DNA from: Tsukamurella paurometabola DSM 20162
GTDB lineage: Bacteria; Actinomycetota; Actinomycetes; Mycobacteriales; Mycobacteriaceae
DNA length: 64,000 bases
Direction: 5' to 3'
Assembly (NCBI RefSeq): GCF_000092225.1
Contig: NC_014158.1
Location: 1,426,001 to 1,490,000, forward strand
The number at the start of each line of letters is the position of its first letter. Position 1 is the first letter of the stretch. The position numbers and the translations under genes were made by a program. Below are positions 27,651-36,359 of the stretch, one piece after another. The notes below the pieces were generated by a model. That model made no database searches and was not told the origin of the DNA. It saw nothing but the letters and a program-made list of their open reading frames with translations.

Positions 27651-30600
27651 GTGGCGCTGTCCGCGATCGACCAGTCCGCCTTTCCCCGCACCGCTGCCGC
27701 GGTGACGGCGCAGCCGCCGGGACGGTCCCCGTCGGACTTCATGACATGGCTCGCGGACGGGAACGCCAGGGTGCTCGGGAGTTGGAGCGACGGTGCGGGC
27801 ACCGGGGTACTCAGCGACCCGGCGCCGCAGGTACGCGCTGTGCTCGACGCGTTGCCCGCGCCGGCGGCCGGAGACATCGCGGTGATCGAACTGGCGCAGC
27901 CCCTCGGTGATGCCGCCGGCGCGCCCTTCCTGCTCAATGCGACTCCCGCCGACGGCGGCGCCACTGTGTGCTACGCGATGGCGCTGACCGTTCTGGGCCT
28001 GCACGACAACGTCTTCGACATCCCGATGGTGGGGGCGAAGATCGAGCGGGTGCTCACCCGGATCGGCGTCGACCCGGCGGATTCGGCGAACCAGCGTCTG
28101 ATGGAGTACATCCAGACGTTCCCGCGGCTGCGGCTCATCGTGGGCGATGAGGACGAACTGGCGCGGGTGTTCGGGGGGCTTCGTGAACTGAGCGACGGCG
28201 ACCTCGCTCTGTTCCTGCGTACCGACAAACTGGCTCGGTTCGCGACCGCGCTGGTGTATCTGCCGCGCGATCGTTACACCTCCCGCGCCCGGGGTGTCCT
28301 GATCGATGTGCTTGAGGACGAGACCGGTATGCGGGTCGACCGGTTCACCGCCCGGGTTACTGAATCCGCCATCGCTCGAATTCAATTCGTGTTGCTCCCG
28401 CGCGACGAATCCGCGGTCCCGGTATTCCGCGCGGACGACGAGGCCCGGATCCGCGGACGGCTCGGCGAGGCGAGTCGCACATGGGACGAGGATGTCCTCG
28501 CCGCGGCCGCGGCCGCAGGTGCTGATGTGGAGACGGTGCGCACCTACCTCCCCGGGTTCTCACCGAATTACAAGGAGGATCAGGCGCCCGAGCTCGCGCT
28601 CGCCGATGTCACCCGGATCGACGGGCTCCCGGCCGAGGGAATGGACCTGGTCTTCTACGATCCGCCCGGCGAGGAGACCGGCCTGCGCTTCGCCATGTTC
28701 CTCACCGGTGGCCGGGTGACCCTGTCCCAGCTGCTCCCGGTGCTCCAGTCGTTGGGGGTCGAGGTGCTCGACGAGCGGCCGTACACGGTGCGCCGTCCCG
28801 ACGGAGTGACCTGCACCGTCTACGACTTCGGCCTGCGGGCCCCGAAAGCGCTGCGTGACGCGGCTGTCGCCGGAGTCGCCGATGCCGACCTCGAGGCGCA
28901 CCTCGCCGAGCGCCGGAAACTGGCCAGCGCCGGTGCCGCGGCGGTATGGCGCGGCGAGTGCGAGGTGGACCGGTTCAACGAATTGATCCTCGCTTTCGGT
29001 CTGGACTGGCGCCGGGTGGCACTGCTCCGCGCCGTCGGCCAGTACCTGCGGCAGTGCGGATTCGGGTACAGCCCCGGGCACATGGCACAGGTGCTGCTCG
29101 ACCACCGCGATGCCGTGCTCGCGCTCCAGCGGCTGTGGGGCGCGACGTTCGACCCGGTGGCTGCCGACGCCGATGCCGCCGCGCAGGCCGAGGCCGATGT
29201 GCAGACGGCGCTGGCAGCGATCACCAGCCTCGACGCCGATCGGATCCTGCGGGCGTACCTGCACGTGGTGCAGGCGACGGTGCGCACCAACTTCTATGCC
29301 GATAAGCCGGTGATCTCGCTCAAGGTGGAGCCGGGCCGCATCCCCGAGGCGCCGAAGCCGAGGCCGCGGTTCGAGATCTTCGTCTACTCGCCGCGCGTGG
29401 AGGGCGTCCACCTGCGGTTCGGCATGGTGGCCCGCGGCGGCCTGCGCTGGTCGGACCGCCGCGAGGACTTCCGCACCGAGATCCTCGGACTGGTCAAGGC
29501 CCAGGCGGTCAAGAACGCGGTGATCGTGCCCGTCGGCGCCAAAGGCGGCTTCGTGGTGAAGAACCCGCCCGAACTCACCGGCGACATCGCGGTCGACCGC
29601 GAGGCCCAGCGCGCTGAGGGCGTGGCCTGCTACCGGTCGTTCATCTCGGGATTGCTCGACGTGACCGACAATTTGGGCCCCGACGGCGAGGTGTTGCCTC
29701 CCGAGCGAGTGGTGCGTCGCGATGGCGATGACACCTACCTCGTGGTGGCCGCCGACAAGGGCACCGCATCGTTCTCCGATATAGCCAACGACGTGGCCGA
29801 TGGCTACGGCTTCTGGCTCGGCGACGCCTTCGCCTCCGGCGGGTCGGAGGGCTACGACCACAAGGGCATGGGCATCACCGCCCGAGGTGCCTGGGAGTCG
29901 GTGAAGATGCATTTCCGGGAGATGGGTGTCGACACTCATTCCGAGGACTTCACCGCTGCGGGTGTCGGCGATATGAGCGGGGACGTGTTCGGCAACGGCA
30001 TGCTGCTCTCCGAGCACATCCGCCTGGTCGCCGCGTTCGACCATCGCGACATCTTCCTCGATCCGAACCCCGATGCCGCAGTGGGATTCGCCGAGCGGCG
30101 TCGTCTGTTCGACCTGCCGCGCTCGTCGTGGAAGGACTACGACACCGACAAGATCAGTGCCGGCGGCGGCGTTTTCAGCCGTGATCAGAAGTCGGTGCCG
30201 ATCAGCCCCGAGGTGCGCGCCGCCTTGGCGTTGCCCGACGGTGTCACCGAGATGACCCCGCCCGAGTTGATCCGGGCCATCCTGCTGGCACCGGTCGACC
30301 TGCTGTGGAACGGCGGCATCGGCACCTACGTCAAGGCCTCGACGGAGACCGATCTCGCGGTCGGCGACCGCGCCAACGACGCCATCCGTGTCAATGGTAA
30401 TGAGTTGCGCGCCAAGGTGATCGGTGAGGGTGGCAACCTCGGAGTCACGCCGCTGGGACGCATCGAGTTCGACCGCAGTGGCGGCCGGATCAACACCGAC
30501 GCCCTCGACAACTCCGCCGGCGTGGACTGCTCCGACCACGAGGTGAACATCAAGATCCTGCTGGACCGGCAGATCGCCGCAGGTGCGATCGCCGGGGACG

Positions 30601-31865
30601 AGCGGCACGATCTGCTGGTCTCGATGACCGACGACGTCTCCCGTCTCGTCCTGGCGGACAACGTCTCCCAGAATCTCGCTCTGTCCGTGGAGCGCGCCCT
30701 GGCGCCGAAGATGGTGGACGTGCACGCCCGGATCCTGGCGGACCTGTCCCGCAATCGTGGTGTCGATCTGCGGTTGGAGGCATTGCCCACGCGCAAGGAG
30801 ACCGACCGGTTGCAGGCCGCGGGGCAGGGACTCAGCTCGCCCGAACTGGCGAACCTGATGGCGCACGTGAAGCTCGCGATCAAGGACGACCTCCTGGCCG
30901 GTGACCTTCCTGACAACGATGCGCTCGCCGCCCGCCTGCCCGGCTACTTCCCGGATCGGCTGCGCGACCGCGCCGGCGATGCCGTCTTCGCCCATCCGCT
31001 GCGCCGTGAGATCGTGGCGACCCAGGTGGTCAACGAACTGGTGGACAACGCGGGCGTGAGTTTCGGATATCGCCTCTCGGAGGAGACCGGTGCCAGTGCG
31101 AGTGATGCGGTGCGCGCCTTCGTCGCCGTGAGCCGGGTCTTCGACCTGCCCACCACGTGGTCCGAGATCCGGGCGCTTCCGGTGTCCGCCGCCGAGACCG
31201 CGGCGCTGCTCGCCGAGAGCCGGCGGGTGCTCGACCGAGGTGCCCGCTGGATGCTCAACAGCCGGCCGCAGCCCATCGCGATCGGCGCCGAGGTCAATCG
31301 GTACGCCAGCCGGATCGCGGCACTGTCGGCGGCGATGGGCGAGTGGGGAATCGAGTACGACTCGCAGGCCCGTGCCTCTGCTGATCGGGCCGAATCCGCA
31401 GGCGTTCCGAGCGAGTTGGCGTTGAGCGTGAGCCGTGCGCTGTATCGGTTCAGCCTGCTCGACGTCGTCGATATCGCCGATATCACCGAGCGTGAGGACG
31501 ACGAGGTCGGGCAGCTCTACTTCGCGATGATGCAGCACCTGCGGGTGGATCGGATGTTGGGGGCCGTCGCGGAATTGCCGCGTGGCGACCGATGGAGCGA
31601 AATGGCGCGGCTGGCACTGCGTGATGATCTGTACGGCGCGTTGCGGGCCCTGACGATCGAGGTGCTCAACTTCACCGATCCGGGGGAGCCCGCCGACCAG
31701 AAGATCGCCGACTGGGAGTCGCACAATTCCCGCAGCCTCGAGCGGGTGCGCTCGCTGCTCGCGGAGATCCTCGATGCCGAGGAGGGCGAGCCGCCGGCGA
31801 ATCAGGAGTCGATCCTCTCGGTGGCCACGCGGGCCCTGAGGTCGGTGTTGCGCAGCGTCGGCTAG
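27651..31865 (+). CDS. gdh: NAD-specific glutamate dehydrogenase, large (GDH-180-like) class
   Basis: 1404 residues. It deaminates glutamate to 2-oxoglutarate with NAD+. Visible in order: a regulatory N-terminal part with ACT-like segments (to ~670), the catalytic core with GLRWSDRREDFR (about residue 600), the catalytic lysine region PVGAKGGFVVK and NGGIGTYVKAS, then a long helical C-terminal region. The GTG at 27651 follows AGGAGGAG by seven bases, so earlier in-frame codons are excluded. The M. tuberculosis protein (Rv2476c) is about 1620 residues, so roughly 200 residues are missing, all before the conserved IYLPRDRY-like segment, where the first ACT domain normally lies. It is upstream of a thioesterase gene. 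Confidence 0.92.
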   Translation: MALSAIDQSAFPRTAAAVTAQPPGRSPSDFMTWLADGNARVLGSWSDGAGTGVLSDPAPQVRAVLDALPAPAAGDIAVIELAQPLGDAAGAPFLLNATPADGGATVCYAMALTVLGLHDNVFDIPMVGAKIERVLTRIGVDPADSANQRLMEYIQTFPRLRLIVGDEDELARVFGGLRELSDGDLALFLRTDKLARFATALVYLPRDRYTSRARGVLIDVLEDETGMRVDRFTARVTESAIARIQFVLLPRDESAVPVFRADDEARIRGRLGEASRTWDEDVLAAAAAAGADVETVRTYLPGFSPNYKEDQAPELALADVTRIDGLPAEGMDLVFYDPPGEETGLRFAMFLTGGRVTLSQLLPVLQSLGVEVLDERPYTVRRPDGVTCTVYDFGLRAPKALRDAAVAGVADADLEAHLAERRKLASAGAAAVWRGECEVDRFNELILAFGLDWRRVALLRAVGQYLRQCGFGYSPGHMAQVLLDHRDAVLALQRLWGATFDPVAADADAAAQAEADVQTALAAITSLDADRILRAYLHVVQATVRTNFYADKPVISLKVEPGRIPEAPKPRPRFEIFVYSPRVEGVHLRFGMVARGGLRWSDRREDFRTEILGLVKAQAVKNAVIVPVGAKGGFVVKNPPELTGDIAVDREAQRAEGVACYRSFISGLLDVTDNLGPDGEVLPPERVVRRDGDDTYLVVAADKGTASFSDIANDVADGYGFWLGDAFASGGSEGYDHKGMGITARGAWESVKMHFREMGVDTHSEDFTAAGVGDMSGDVFGNGMLLSEHIRLVAAFDHRDIFLDPNPDAAVGFAERRRLFDLPRSSWKDYDTDKISAGGGVFSRDQKSVPISPEVRAALALPDGVTEMTPPELIRAILLAPVDLLWNGGIGTYVKASTETDLAVGDRANDAIRVNGNELRAKVIGEGGNLGVTPLGRIEFDRSGGRINTDALDNSAGVDCSDHEVNIKILLDRQIAAGAIAGDERHDLLVSMTDDVSRLVLADNVSQNLALSVERALAPKMVDVHARILADLSRNRGVDLRLEALPTRKETDRLQAAGQGLSSPELANLMAHVKLAIKDDLLAGDLPDNDALAARLPGYFPDRLRDRAGDAVFAHPLRREIVATQVVNELVDNAGVSFGYRLSEETGASASDAVRAFVAVSRVFDLPTTWSEIRALPVSAAETAALLAESRRVLDRGARWMLNSRPQPIAIGAEVNRYASRIAALSAAMGEWGIEYDSQARASADRAESAGVPSELALSVSRALYRFSLLDVVDIADITEREDDEVGQLYFAMMQHLRVDRMLGAVAELPRGDRWSEMARLALRDDLYGALRALTIEVLNFTDPGEPADQKIADWESHNSRSLERVRSLLAEILDAEEGEPPANQESILSVATRALRSVLRSVG

Positions 31866-31874
31866 CGTGGCGGG
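31863..31874 (+). promoter_or_regulatory. Leaderless-type promoter overlapping the gdh stop
   Basis: TAGCGT at 31863-31868 (its TAG is the gdh stop codon) ends six bases before the thioesterase GTG. No Shine-Dalgarno is present. Read-through from gdh is also possible. Confidence 0.45.
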
Positions 31875-32351
31875 GTGACCGAGTACAGCTTCACCGCGGC
31901 GGGCGTCACCGGCGTCCGGACCACCTTCGACGACGGAACGTCGGGCCTGACGGTTCCGGTGGATGTGCGCTGGTCCGATATGGACGTGTACCAGCACATC
32001 AATAACGCCCGCATGGTGACGCTGCTCGAGGAGGCGCGAATCCCGCTGCTCTTCGCGCCGGACGCGCCCACCCGCGACCTACTGGACGGGTTGCTGCTCG
32101 CGAAGCTGGAGGTCGAGTACCGGGGCCAGCTGCGCCATCAGGACTCACCTCTCCAGGTGACCGTGTGGACCTCCGCCGTGCGGGCCGCGGATTTCGTGGT
32201 GCATCACGAGGTCCGGCCCGCGGGAGCGGAGCTCGGGGCCGCTCCGGCGGTGGTGGCGACGGTGCGCCTCGCCGCCTTCGATGTGGCCGAGCAGCGGGTG
32301 CGCCGACTGTCAGGCGAACAGCGTGACTATCTGAAGTCGTTCTCGCGGTGA
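31875..32351 (+). CDS. Acyl-CoA thioesterase (hotdog fold, 4HBT)
   Basis: 158 residues with the 4-hydroxybenzoyl-CoA thioesterase type sequence RWSDMDVYQHINNA, whose Asp and neighbouring residues form the hydrolytic site. It probably releases acids from acyl-CoA; chain length is unknown. It corresponds to Rv2475c next to the glutamate dehydrogenase in M. tuberculosis. It begins nine bases after gdh and its end overlaps the next gene by four bases (GTGA). Confidence 0.85.
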   Translation: MTEYSFTAAGVTGVRTTFDDGTSGLTVPVDVRWSDMDVYQHINNARMVTLLEEARIPLLFAPDAPTRDLLDGLLLAKLEVEYRGQLRHQDSPLQVTVWTSAVRAADFVVHHEVRPAGAELGAAPAVVATVRLAAFDVAEQRVRRLSGEQRDYLKSFSR

Positions 32352-32989
32352 GTGATCGGCGACTGACCATCGCGGGGCCGGTGCGTGCCGACCTCGCGGC
32401 CTTCGCCACTCGGCTGCTCCGGACCGACGATTCGGCGGTGCTGCGCGTACGGCGCCGTGACGACGAGCGAGTCGAGGTATGGGGACGTACCGGCTTCGGG
32501 GTGCTCGCGGTGCGTGTGCTCGACGGCGCCGTGGCACCGGACTCGCTGGTCTGCAGCGCTGCCACCGTCCTCCAATCGGTCCGTGCGGACCCGTCGGCCG
32601 CCGACGGCTACGTCGACGTCGGCTTCGCGCTCGACTCGGCCTGGCGCGGCGCTCTGCCACCCGCCGGCGGGTTCACCCACGTCGACGATGTGCCCGCGGC
32701 GGCGTTGCGCGCGGTCGCCGAACGCGGCGTCGAAGTGGGGCGCGAGGCGGGCGGTCCAGCGGGGCCGCCACCGTCGCTTCTGGACTCGGATGTGATGGCC
32801 GTGACCGGGGCGGGGCAGACGGTACCGATCAGCCTGCGCACCGCGTTCTCGTTGGAAGCCATGGGATTCGCCGCCGACGGCGCGGACGAGCCCGTGCGGG
32901 TATCGGCGACCGCCACGTGGGTGCGCGTGGACGCCCGGTTCGGCTCGCTGTATCAGCGCCGGGAGGCCGGGCCGTCGCTACTGGTCTGA
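32348..32989 (+). CDS. Conserved hypothetical protein (Rv2474c-like by position)
   Basis: 213 residues, soluble, no membrane segment or signal peptide. It has an Ala/Arg/Val-rich N-terminal half with a WGRTGFGVLAVRVL strand region and a Pro-rich stretch near 140. No recognised domain. It is coupled to the thioesterase through a 4-base overlap. Size and position match Rv2474c, also uncharacterised. The last 37 bases overlap the convergent MerR gene. Confidence 0.7.
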   Translation: MSDRRLTIAGPVRADLAAFATRLLRTDDSAVLRVRRRDDERVEVWGRTGFGVLAVRVLDGAVAPDSLVCSAATVLQSVRADPSAADGYVDVGFALDSAWRGALPPAGGFTHVDDVPAAALRAVAERGVEVGREAGGPAGPPPSLLDSDVMAVTGAGQTVPISLRTAFSLEAMGFAADGADEPVRVSATATWVRVDARFGSLYQRREAGPSLLV

Positions 32990-33618
32990 CCGGCGTGTGA
33001 GGTCCGTGCGTCGTCGTGCAGTCGTGCACTGCGGTCCTGCTGGGCGAGGCGCCGCAGTGTCTGGAGCACTTTGTCGGACAACACCGTCCCGACGATCACG
33101 GTCTTGAGCGCCTCCGCGTCGTCGTCGGAGAGTACGTCGAGATCGGCGGAGGCGATCATCTCGGAGGCGTCGGCCCAGCGATCCAGCGTGTCGGTATCCG
33201 ATACGGGGCACGACGCGAGGAGCGCGCGCAATTGGCTGCCCAGGACGGGGATGAGGGGGTCATGCTCCTGGATCCGCCAACCGCGTTCGCGGACGAAGCC
33301 CTCGGCGAGGGCGCTCCACTCGGCGTCGTCGACGACGGGGGAGGCTTCGACCAGCACCTCCTGAGCGACGCCGAACATGTCGTGACGTGCCACGGCCGGG
33401 CTGTCAAGGGCGTTCAGGACGCGCCGGATCTGAGCGAGCGAGAGCCCGCCGGAGTCGGCCAGCGCGCGGATCAACCGCACCCGCTCGACGTGCATCGGGC
33501 CGTAGTCGGATTGGGTGCGGGTGATCGGATCGCCCGGCGCCAGCAATGATTCACGCAGGTAGTACTTCAGGGAGGCGGTGCTGACGCCGGTCTCGGTGGA
33601 GAGTTCCGACAATTTCAT
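32953..33618 (-). CDS. MerR-family transcriptional regulator
   Basis: 221 residues. Residues 1-70 are a MerR winged helix (MKLSELSTETGVSTASLKYY, then the wing around DYGPMHVERV), followed by a helical region and an unusual ~130-residue C-terminal domain. There is no cysteine cluster for metal sensing, so the signal is likely an organic ligand or protein state. The ATG at 33618 is used; the frame is open upstream, but that region is the promoter. It is divergent from a DUF4188 gene whose promoter carries a dyad in its spacer. The 3' end overlaps the previous gene. Confidence 0.85.
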   Translation of the reverse strand: MKLSELSTETGVSTASLKYYLRESLLAPGDPITRTQSDYGPMHVERVRLIRALADSGGLSLAQIRRVLNALDSPAVARHDMFGVAQEVLVEASPVVDDAEWSALAEGFVRERGWRIQEHDPLIPVLGSQLRALLASCPVSDTDTLDRWADASEMIASADLDVLSDDDAEALKTVIVGTVLSDKVLQTLRRLAQQDRSARLHDDARTSHAGQTSSDGPASRR

Positions 33619-33627
33619 GTGATGATC

Positions 33628-33658
33628 TTGACATAGGATAGTGGCACTCTCCAATATG
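33628..33658 (+). promoter_or_regulatory. MerR-type promoter and operator for the DUF4188 gene
   Basis: TTGACA at 33628-33633 is a perfect -35. The spacer holds a dyad of eight-base arms around one base (GGATAGTG-G-CACTCTCC, 33636-33652, one mismatch). The -10 is weak (CAATAT or AATATG, giving an 18-19 base spacer). A dyad inside an over-long spacer is the arrangement MerR activators use. Confidence 0.6.
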
Positions 33659-33706
33659 GTTGGTGGGTTATCCAGCGGGATATCCGGCGGACGCGAGGAG
33701 CGGACC

Positions 33707-34192
33707 ATGAACCACGACATGCAGACCGACACCTATGACGGCGATCTGGTGGTGTTCCTACTGGGGATGCGTCCGCGCCGCGCCTGGCGCCTGGGCCAGG
33801 CATTTTTCGTGAGCCGGGCGATGTTCCGGATGCAGGCCGAACTCGAACGCGACCGCGCCGCGGGTGGCGCGCTGGGATATCTCGGCGGGTTCAACGCGAT
33901 CGCACCTACGGGTCCGATCGTGGTGCAGTACTGGCGTTCGTTCGCCGAACTCGAGAGCTACTCGCACGCCACCGAACTCGAACATCGACCTGCCTGGCTG
34001 ACGTTCTACCGGTTGACTCATGGTGCGGGAGCGGCGCGCGTGGGCCTGTGGCACGAGACCTACCGCGTTCCCGCTGGCGCGCACGAGACGATCTACGCCG
34101 ACCTCGCAGGGCCCGTCGGGCTCGGTGCCGCGATCGGCACGCAGCCGCTGGCCAACCGCGGCGGGACCTCCCGCGAGCGCATCGGCGCCTGA
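33707..34192 (+). CDS. DUF4188 protein (monooxygenase-like dimeric barrel)
   Basis: 161 residues matching DUF4188, a small alpha/beta-barrel group related to haem-handling monooxygenases and aldoxime dehydratase-like proteins. Typical segments are VVFLLGMRPRRAWR, YWRSFAELESYSH and the histidine in VGLWHETY (a possible haem or metal ligand). The ATG at 33707 has GAGGAG upstream; an ATG at 33641 lies within the promoter spacer and is rejected. It is divergent from the MerR regulator and probably its target. The reaction is unknown. Confidence 0.8.
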   Translation: MNHDMQTDTYDGDLVVFLLGMRPRRAWRLGQAFFVSRAMFRMQAELERDRAAGGALGYLGGFNAIAPTGPIVVQYWRSFAELESYSHATELEHRPAWLTFYRLTHGAGAARVGLWHETYRVPAGAHETIYADLAGPVGLGAAIGTQPLANRGGTSRERIGA

Positions 34193-34208
34193 CGGCGGCC
34201 GAGCCGGA

Positions 34209-35810
34209 TCACGCCAGCCAGCAGGCCGCGTCCGGCGGCAGCAAACCGTCGACGAGCGACGCGCTCGCGAGAATCAGCTCGCCCTCGGGCAGTTCGACCG
34301 GGGTATCCGATGCGTTCACGACGCAGGTGAGCCGCCCGCCGACGCGCCGGAAGGCGGCGGTGCCGGGTCGGGGCGAGCCGTACCACTCGATGGCATCGCC
34401 GCGGAATTCCGGCCGGGTGCGACGCAACTCCAGCGCCGTCCGGTAGAGCGTGAGCGTCGAGCGCAGGTCCTCCAGTTCCGCCTCGGCGGTGAGGTCCGTC
34501 CAGTCGTCGGGCATCGGCAGCCAGGTGTCGGGATTGGTCGAGAATCCGTACGGTGGCGTGGTGCCCTGCCACGGTAGGGGCACGCGACAGCCGTCGCGAC
34601 CGCGCTCGGTGTGGCCGGAACGCTCCCAGGTGGGATCCTGCAGTGCCTCGTCGGGCAGATCGACGTTCGGCAGCCCGAGTTCGGAACCGTTGTACAGGAA
34701 CGCTGTTCCCGGCAAGGCCAGCTCGACGAGGATCATCGCCCGGGCGCGCGCCTGTCCCACGGCGCCGCCGCCGAAGCGGGTCACCTCGCGCGGCACGTCA
34801 TGGTTCGACAGCGTCCAGGTGGCCGTTCCGCCCACCGATTCCACCGCGATCAACGAGTTATCGATCGCATCCCGGATCTCCCGCACGTCCCACGCCGCCT
34901 CCGCGAGCCGGAAGTTGAACCCGAGATGCAGTTCGTCGGGCCGGATGTACTCGGCGAAGCGGTCGTTGTCCTTGACCCAGATCTCGCCGATCGTCACTCG
35001 GTCCGGGAACTCGTTCATCACGGCGCGGATCCGCCGGTGGATCGCATGCACCCCCGGATCGTTGAATCGGAGGTCGTTCTCGTCGTTGTCCATGATCTGG
35101 TTGTTCGCCAGATCCATATCGGGCAGGCCCGCCGGCTTGGCCATGCCGTGCGCCACGTCGATCCGGAATCCGTCGACGCCGCGACCGAGCCAGAATCGGA
35201 GCGTGGCGGCCAGGTCCTCGAAGACGTCGTCGTTCTCCCAGTTCAGGTCGGGCTGCTCCGGAGCGAAGATGTGCAGGTACCACTGGCCGGGTCGGCCGTC
35301 CGCCTCGGTGACGCGGTGCCATGCGGGCCCGCCGAAGATACTGGGCCAGTTGTTCGGTGGCAGATCACCGTTGGGCCCCCGGCCGTCCCGGAAGATGTAG
35401 CGGTCCCGCTCGGGGCTGCCCGGCCCGGAAGCGAGTGCGGCCCGGAACCACGGATGCTGATCGGAGGTGTGGTTCGGCACCAGATCCATCGTGACCCGGA
35501 TCCGGCGCGCATGCGCTTCGCGAATCAGGTCGTCCATATCCTGCAGATCGCCGAACAGCGGGTCGATATCGCGCGGGTCCGACACGTCGTATCCGTGGTC
35601 GGCCATGGGGGAGCGCATCACCGGGGAGAGCCACAGCGCATCGATGCCCAGCAACTCCAGGTATCCGAGCCGGTCGATCACCCCGCGCAGGTCGCCCACA
35701 CCGTCGCCGTTCGAATCGGAGAAGGATCGCGGGTAGATCTGGTAGAAGGTCGCATCCTTCCACCACGGCGTCGAATCGCGGTGCGGGCCGGGGCCGGCGG
35801 GCGGCGTCAT
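34209..35810 (-). CDS. aglA: Alpha-glucosidase, glycoside hydrolase family 13
   Basis: 533 residues. GH13 regions are clear: DLVPNHTS (region I), GFRIDVAHG with the nucleophile Asp (region II), TIGEIWV with the acid/base Glu (region III) and LSNHD with the transition-state Asp (region IV). The WWKDATFYQIYPRSF start is typical of intracellular oligo-1,6- or alpha-glucosidases. There is no signal peptide. It corresponds to Rv2471 aglA. It lies 62 bases downstream of glbO on the same strand, the same pairing as in M. tuberculosis (glbO then aglA). Confidence 0.93.
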   Translation of the reverse strand: MTPPAGPGPHRDSTPWWKDATFYQIYPRSFSDSNGDGVGDLRGVIDRLGYLELLGIDALWLSPVMRSPMADHGYDVSDPRDIDPLFGDLQDMDDLIREAHARRIRVTMDLVPNHTSDQHPWFRAALASGPGSPERDRYIFRDGRGPNGDLPPNNWPSIFGGPAWHRVTEADGRPGQWYLHIFAPEQPDLNWENDDVFEDLAATLRFWLGRGVDGFRIDVAHGMAKPAGLPDMDLANNQIMDNDENDLRFNDPGVHAIHRRIRAVMNEFPDRVTIGEIWVKDNDRFAEYIRPDELHLGFNFRLAEAAWDVREIRDAIDNSLIAVESVGGTATWTLSNHDVPREVTRFGGGAVGQARARAMILVELALPGTAFLYNGSELGLPNVDLPDEALQDPTWERSGHTERGRDGCRVPLPWQGTTPPYGFSTNPDTWLPMPDDWTDLTAEAELEDLRSTLTLYRTALELRRTRPEFRGDAIEWYGSPRPGTAAFRRVGGRLTCVVNASDTPVELPEGELILASASLVDGLLPPDAACWLA

Positions 35811-35872
35811 CTCACTCCTCGTTCTCCCCGCGCGGGTACGGCGGGAATCGTGCGGTGCCGGGGGTAGAGCGC

Positions 35873-36280
35873 TCAGGCGCCCAAGGGGGTGTTCACGAGC
35901 ATCTGCGCGGCCATTTCACAGTAGGCCCTGAGCTCCTGCTTGCGGGCGGGCTCCATGCGGTCGTCGCCGATCGAAGCGATCGCGACGTCCATGCAGCGCA
36001 GCCACGCGTCCCGCTCGAGCTCGGTGATCCGGAAGGGCACGTGCCGCATGCGCAGCCGCGGGTGCCCCCGCTTCTCCGAATAGGTGCGCGGACCGCCCCA
36101 GTACTGCTCGAAGAACATCCGCAGCCGCTCCTCGGCGGGGCCGAGATCCGCCTCGGGATACAGCGGCCGCAGCAACTCGTCTCCGGCCACCTCGAGGTAG
36201 AACCGGTGGATGAGGTCACGGAAGGTCTCCGCGCCACCGACCGCGTCGTAGAAGCTCTGCTGCTGGCTGGGGCTGCTCAC
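35873..36280 (-). CDS. glbO: Group II truncated haemoglobin O
   Basis: 135 residues with a GTG start at 36280. All key residues of M. tuberculosis trHbO are present at a constant +5 offset: TyrB10 (Tyr28), TyrCD1 (Tyr41), the proximal HisF8 (His80, in RMRHVPF) and TrpG8 (Trp93). It binds O2 and NO at the membrane or cytoplasm, and is proposed to help oxygen supply or NO/peroxide detoxification. It is cotranscribed with aglA. Unlike the M. tuberculosis layout, a PAS-PAS-GGDEF protein is divergent 79 bases away. Confidence 0.93.
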   Translation of the reverse strand: MSSPSQQQSFYDAVGGAETFRDLIHRFYLEVAGDELLRPLYPEADLGPAEERLRMFFEQYWGGPRTYSEKRGHPRLRMRHVPFRITELERDAWLRCMDVAIASIGDDRMEPARKQELRAYCEMAAQMLVNTPLGA

Positions 36281-36323
36281 ACCCTCCAGTCTCGCACGGG
36301 CTGCGACATCTCCCGATCTCCTG

Positions 36324-36359
36324 TTGCAGCTCCACACAAGAGAACTACGCTGTGTCCCC
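36324..36359 (+). promoter_or_regulatory. Promoter with leaderless-type spacing for the PAS-GGDEF gene
   Basis: TTGCAG (36324-36329), a 16-base spacer and TACGCT (36346-36351), ending eight bases before the GTG at 36360. No Shine-Dalgarno is present. Confidence 0.55.

Noticed and set aside
28560-31997. A 1145-codon open frame on the minus strand across gdh
   Set aside because: It is the mirror of a strongly conserved gene on the other strand. High GC in third positions keeps antisense frames open, and its protein has no recognisable domain.
33641-33706. An ATG (33641 frame) as the DUF4188 start, adding 22 residues
   Set aside because: This stretch is the spacer and -10 of a good promoter, and the ATG at 33707 has GAGGAG in front of it.
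34611-35867. A 418-codon plus-strand frame opposite aglA
   Set aside because: It is antisense to a GH13 enzyme with all catalytic motifs; the sequence is composition-driven.
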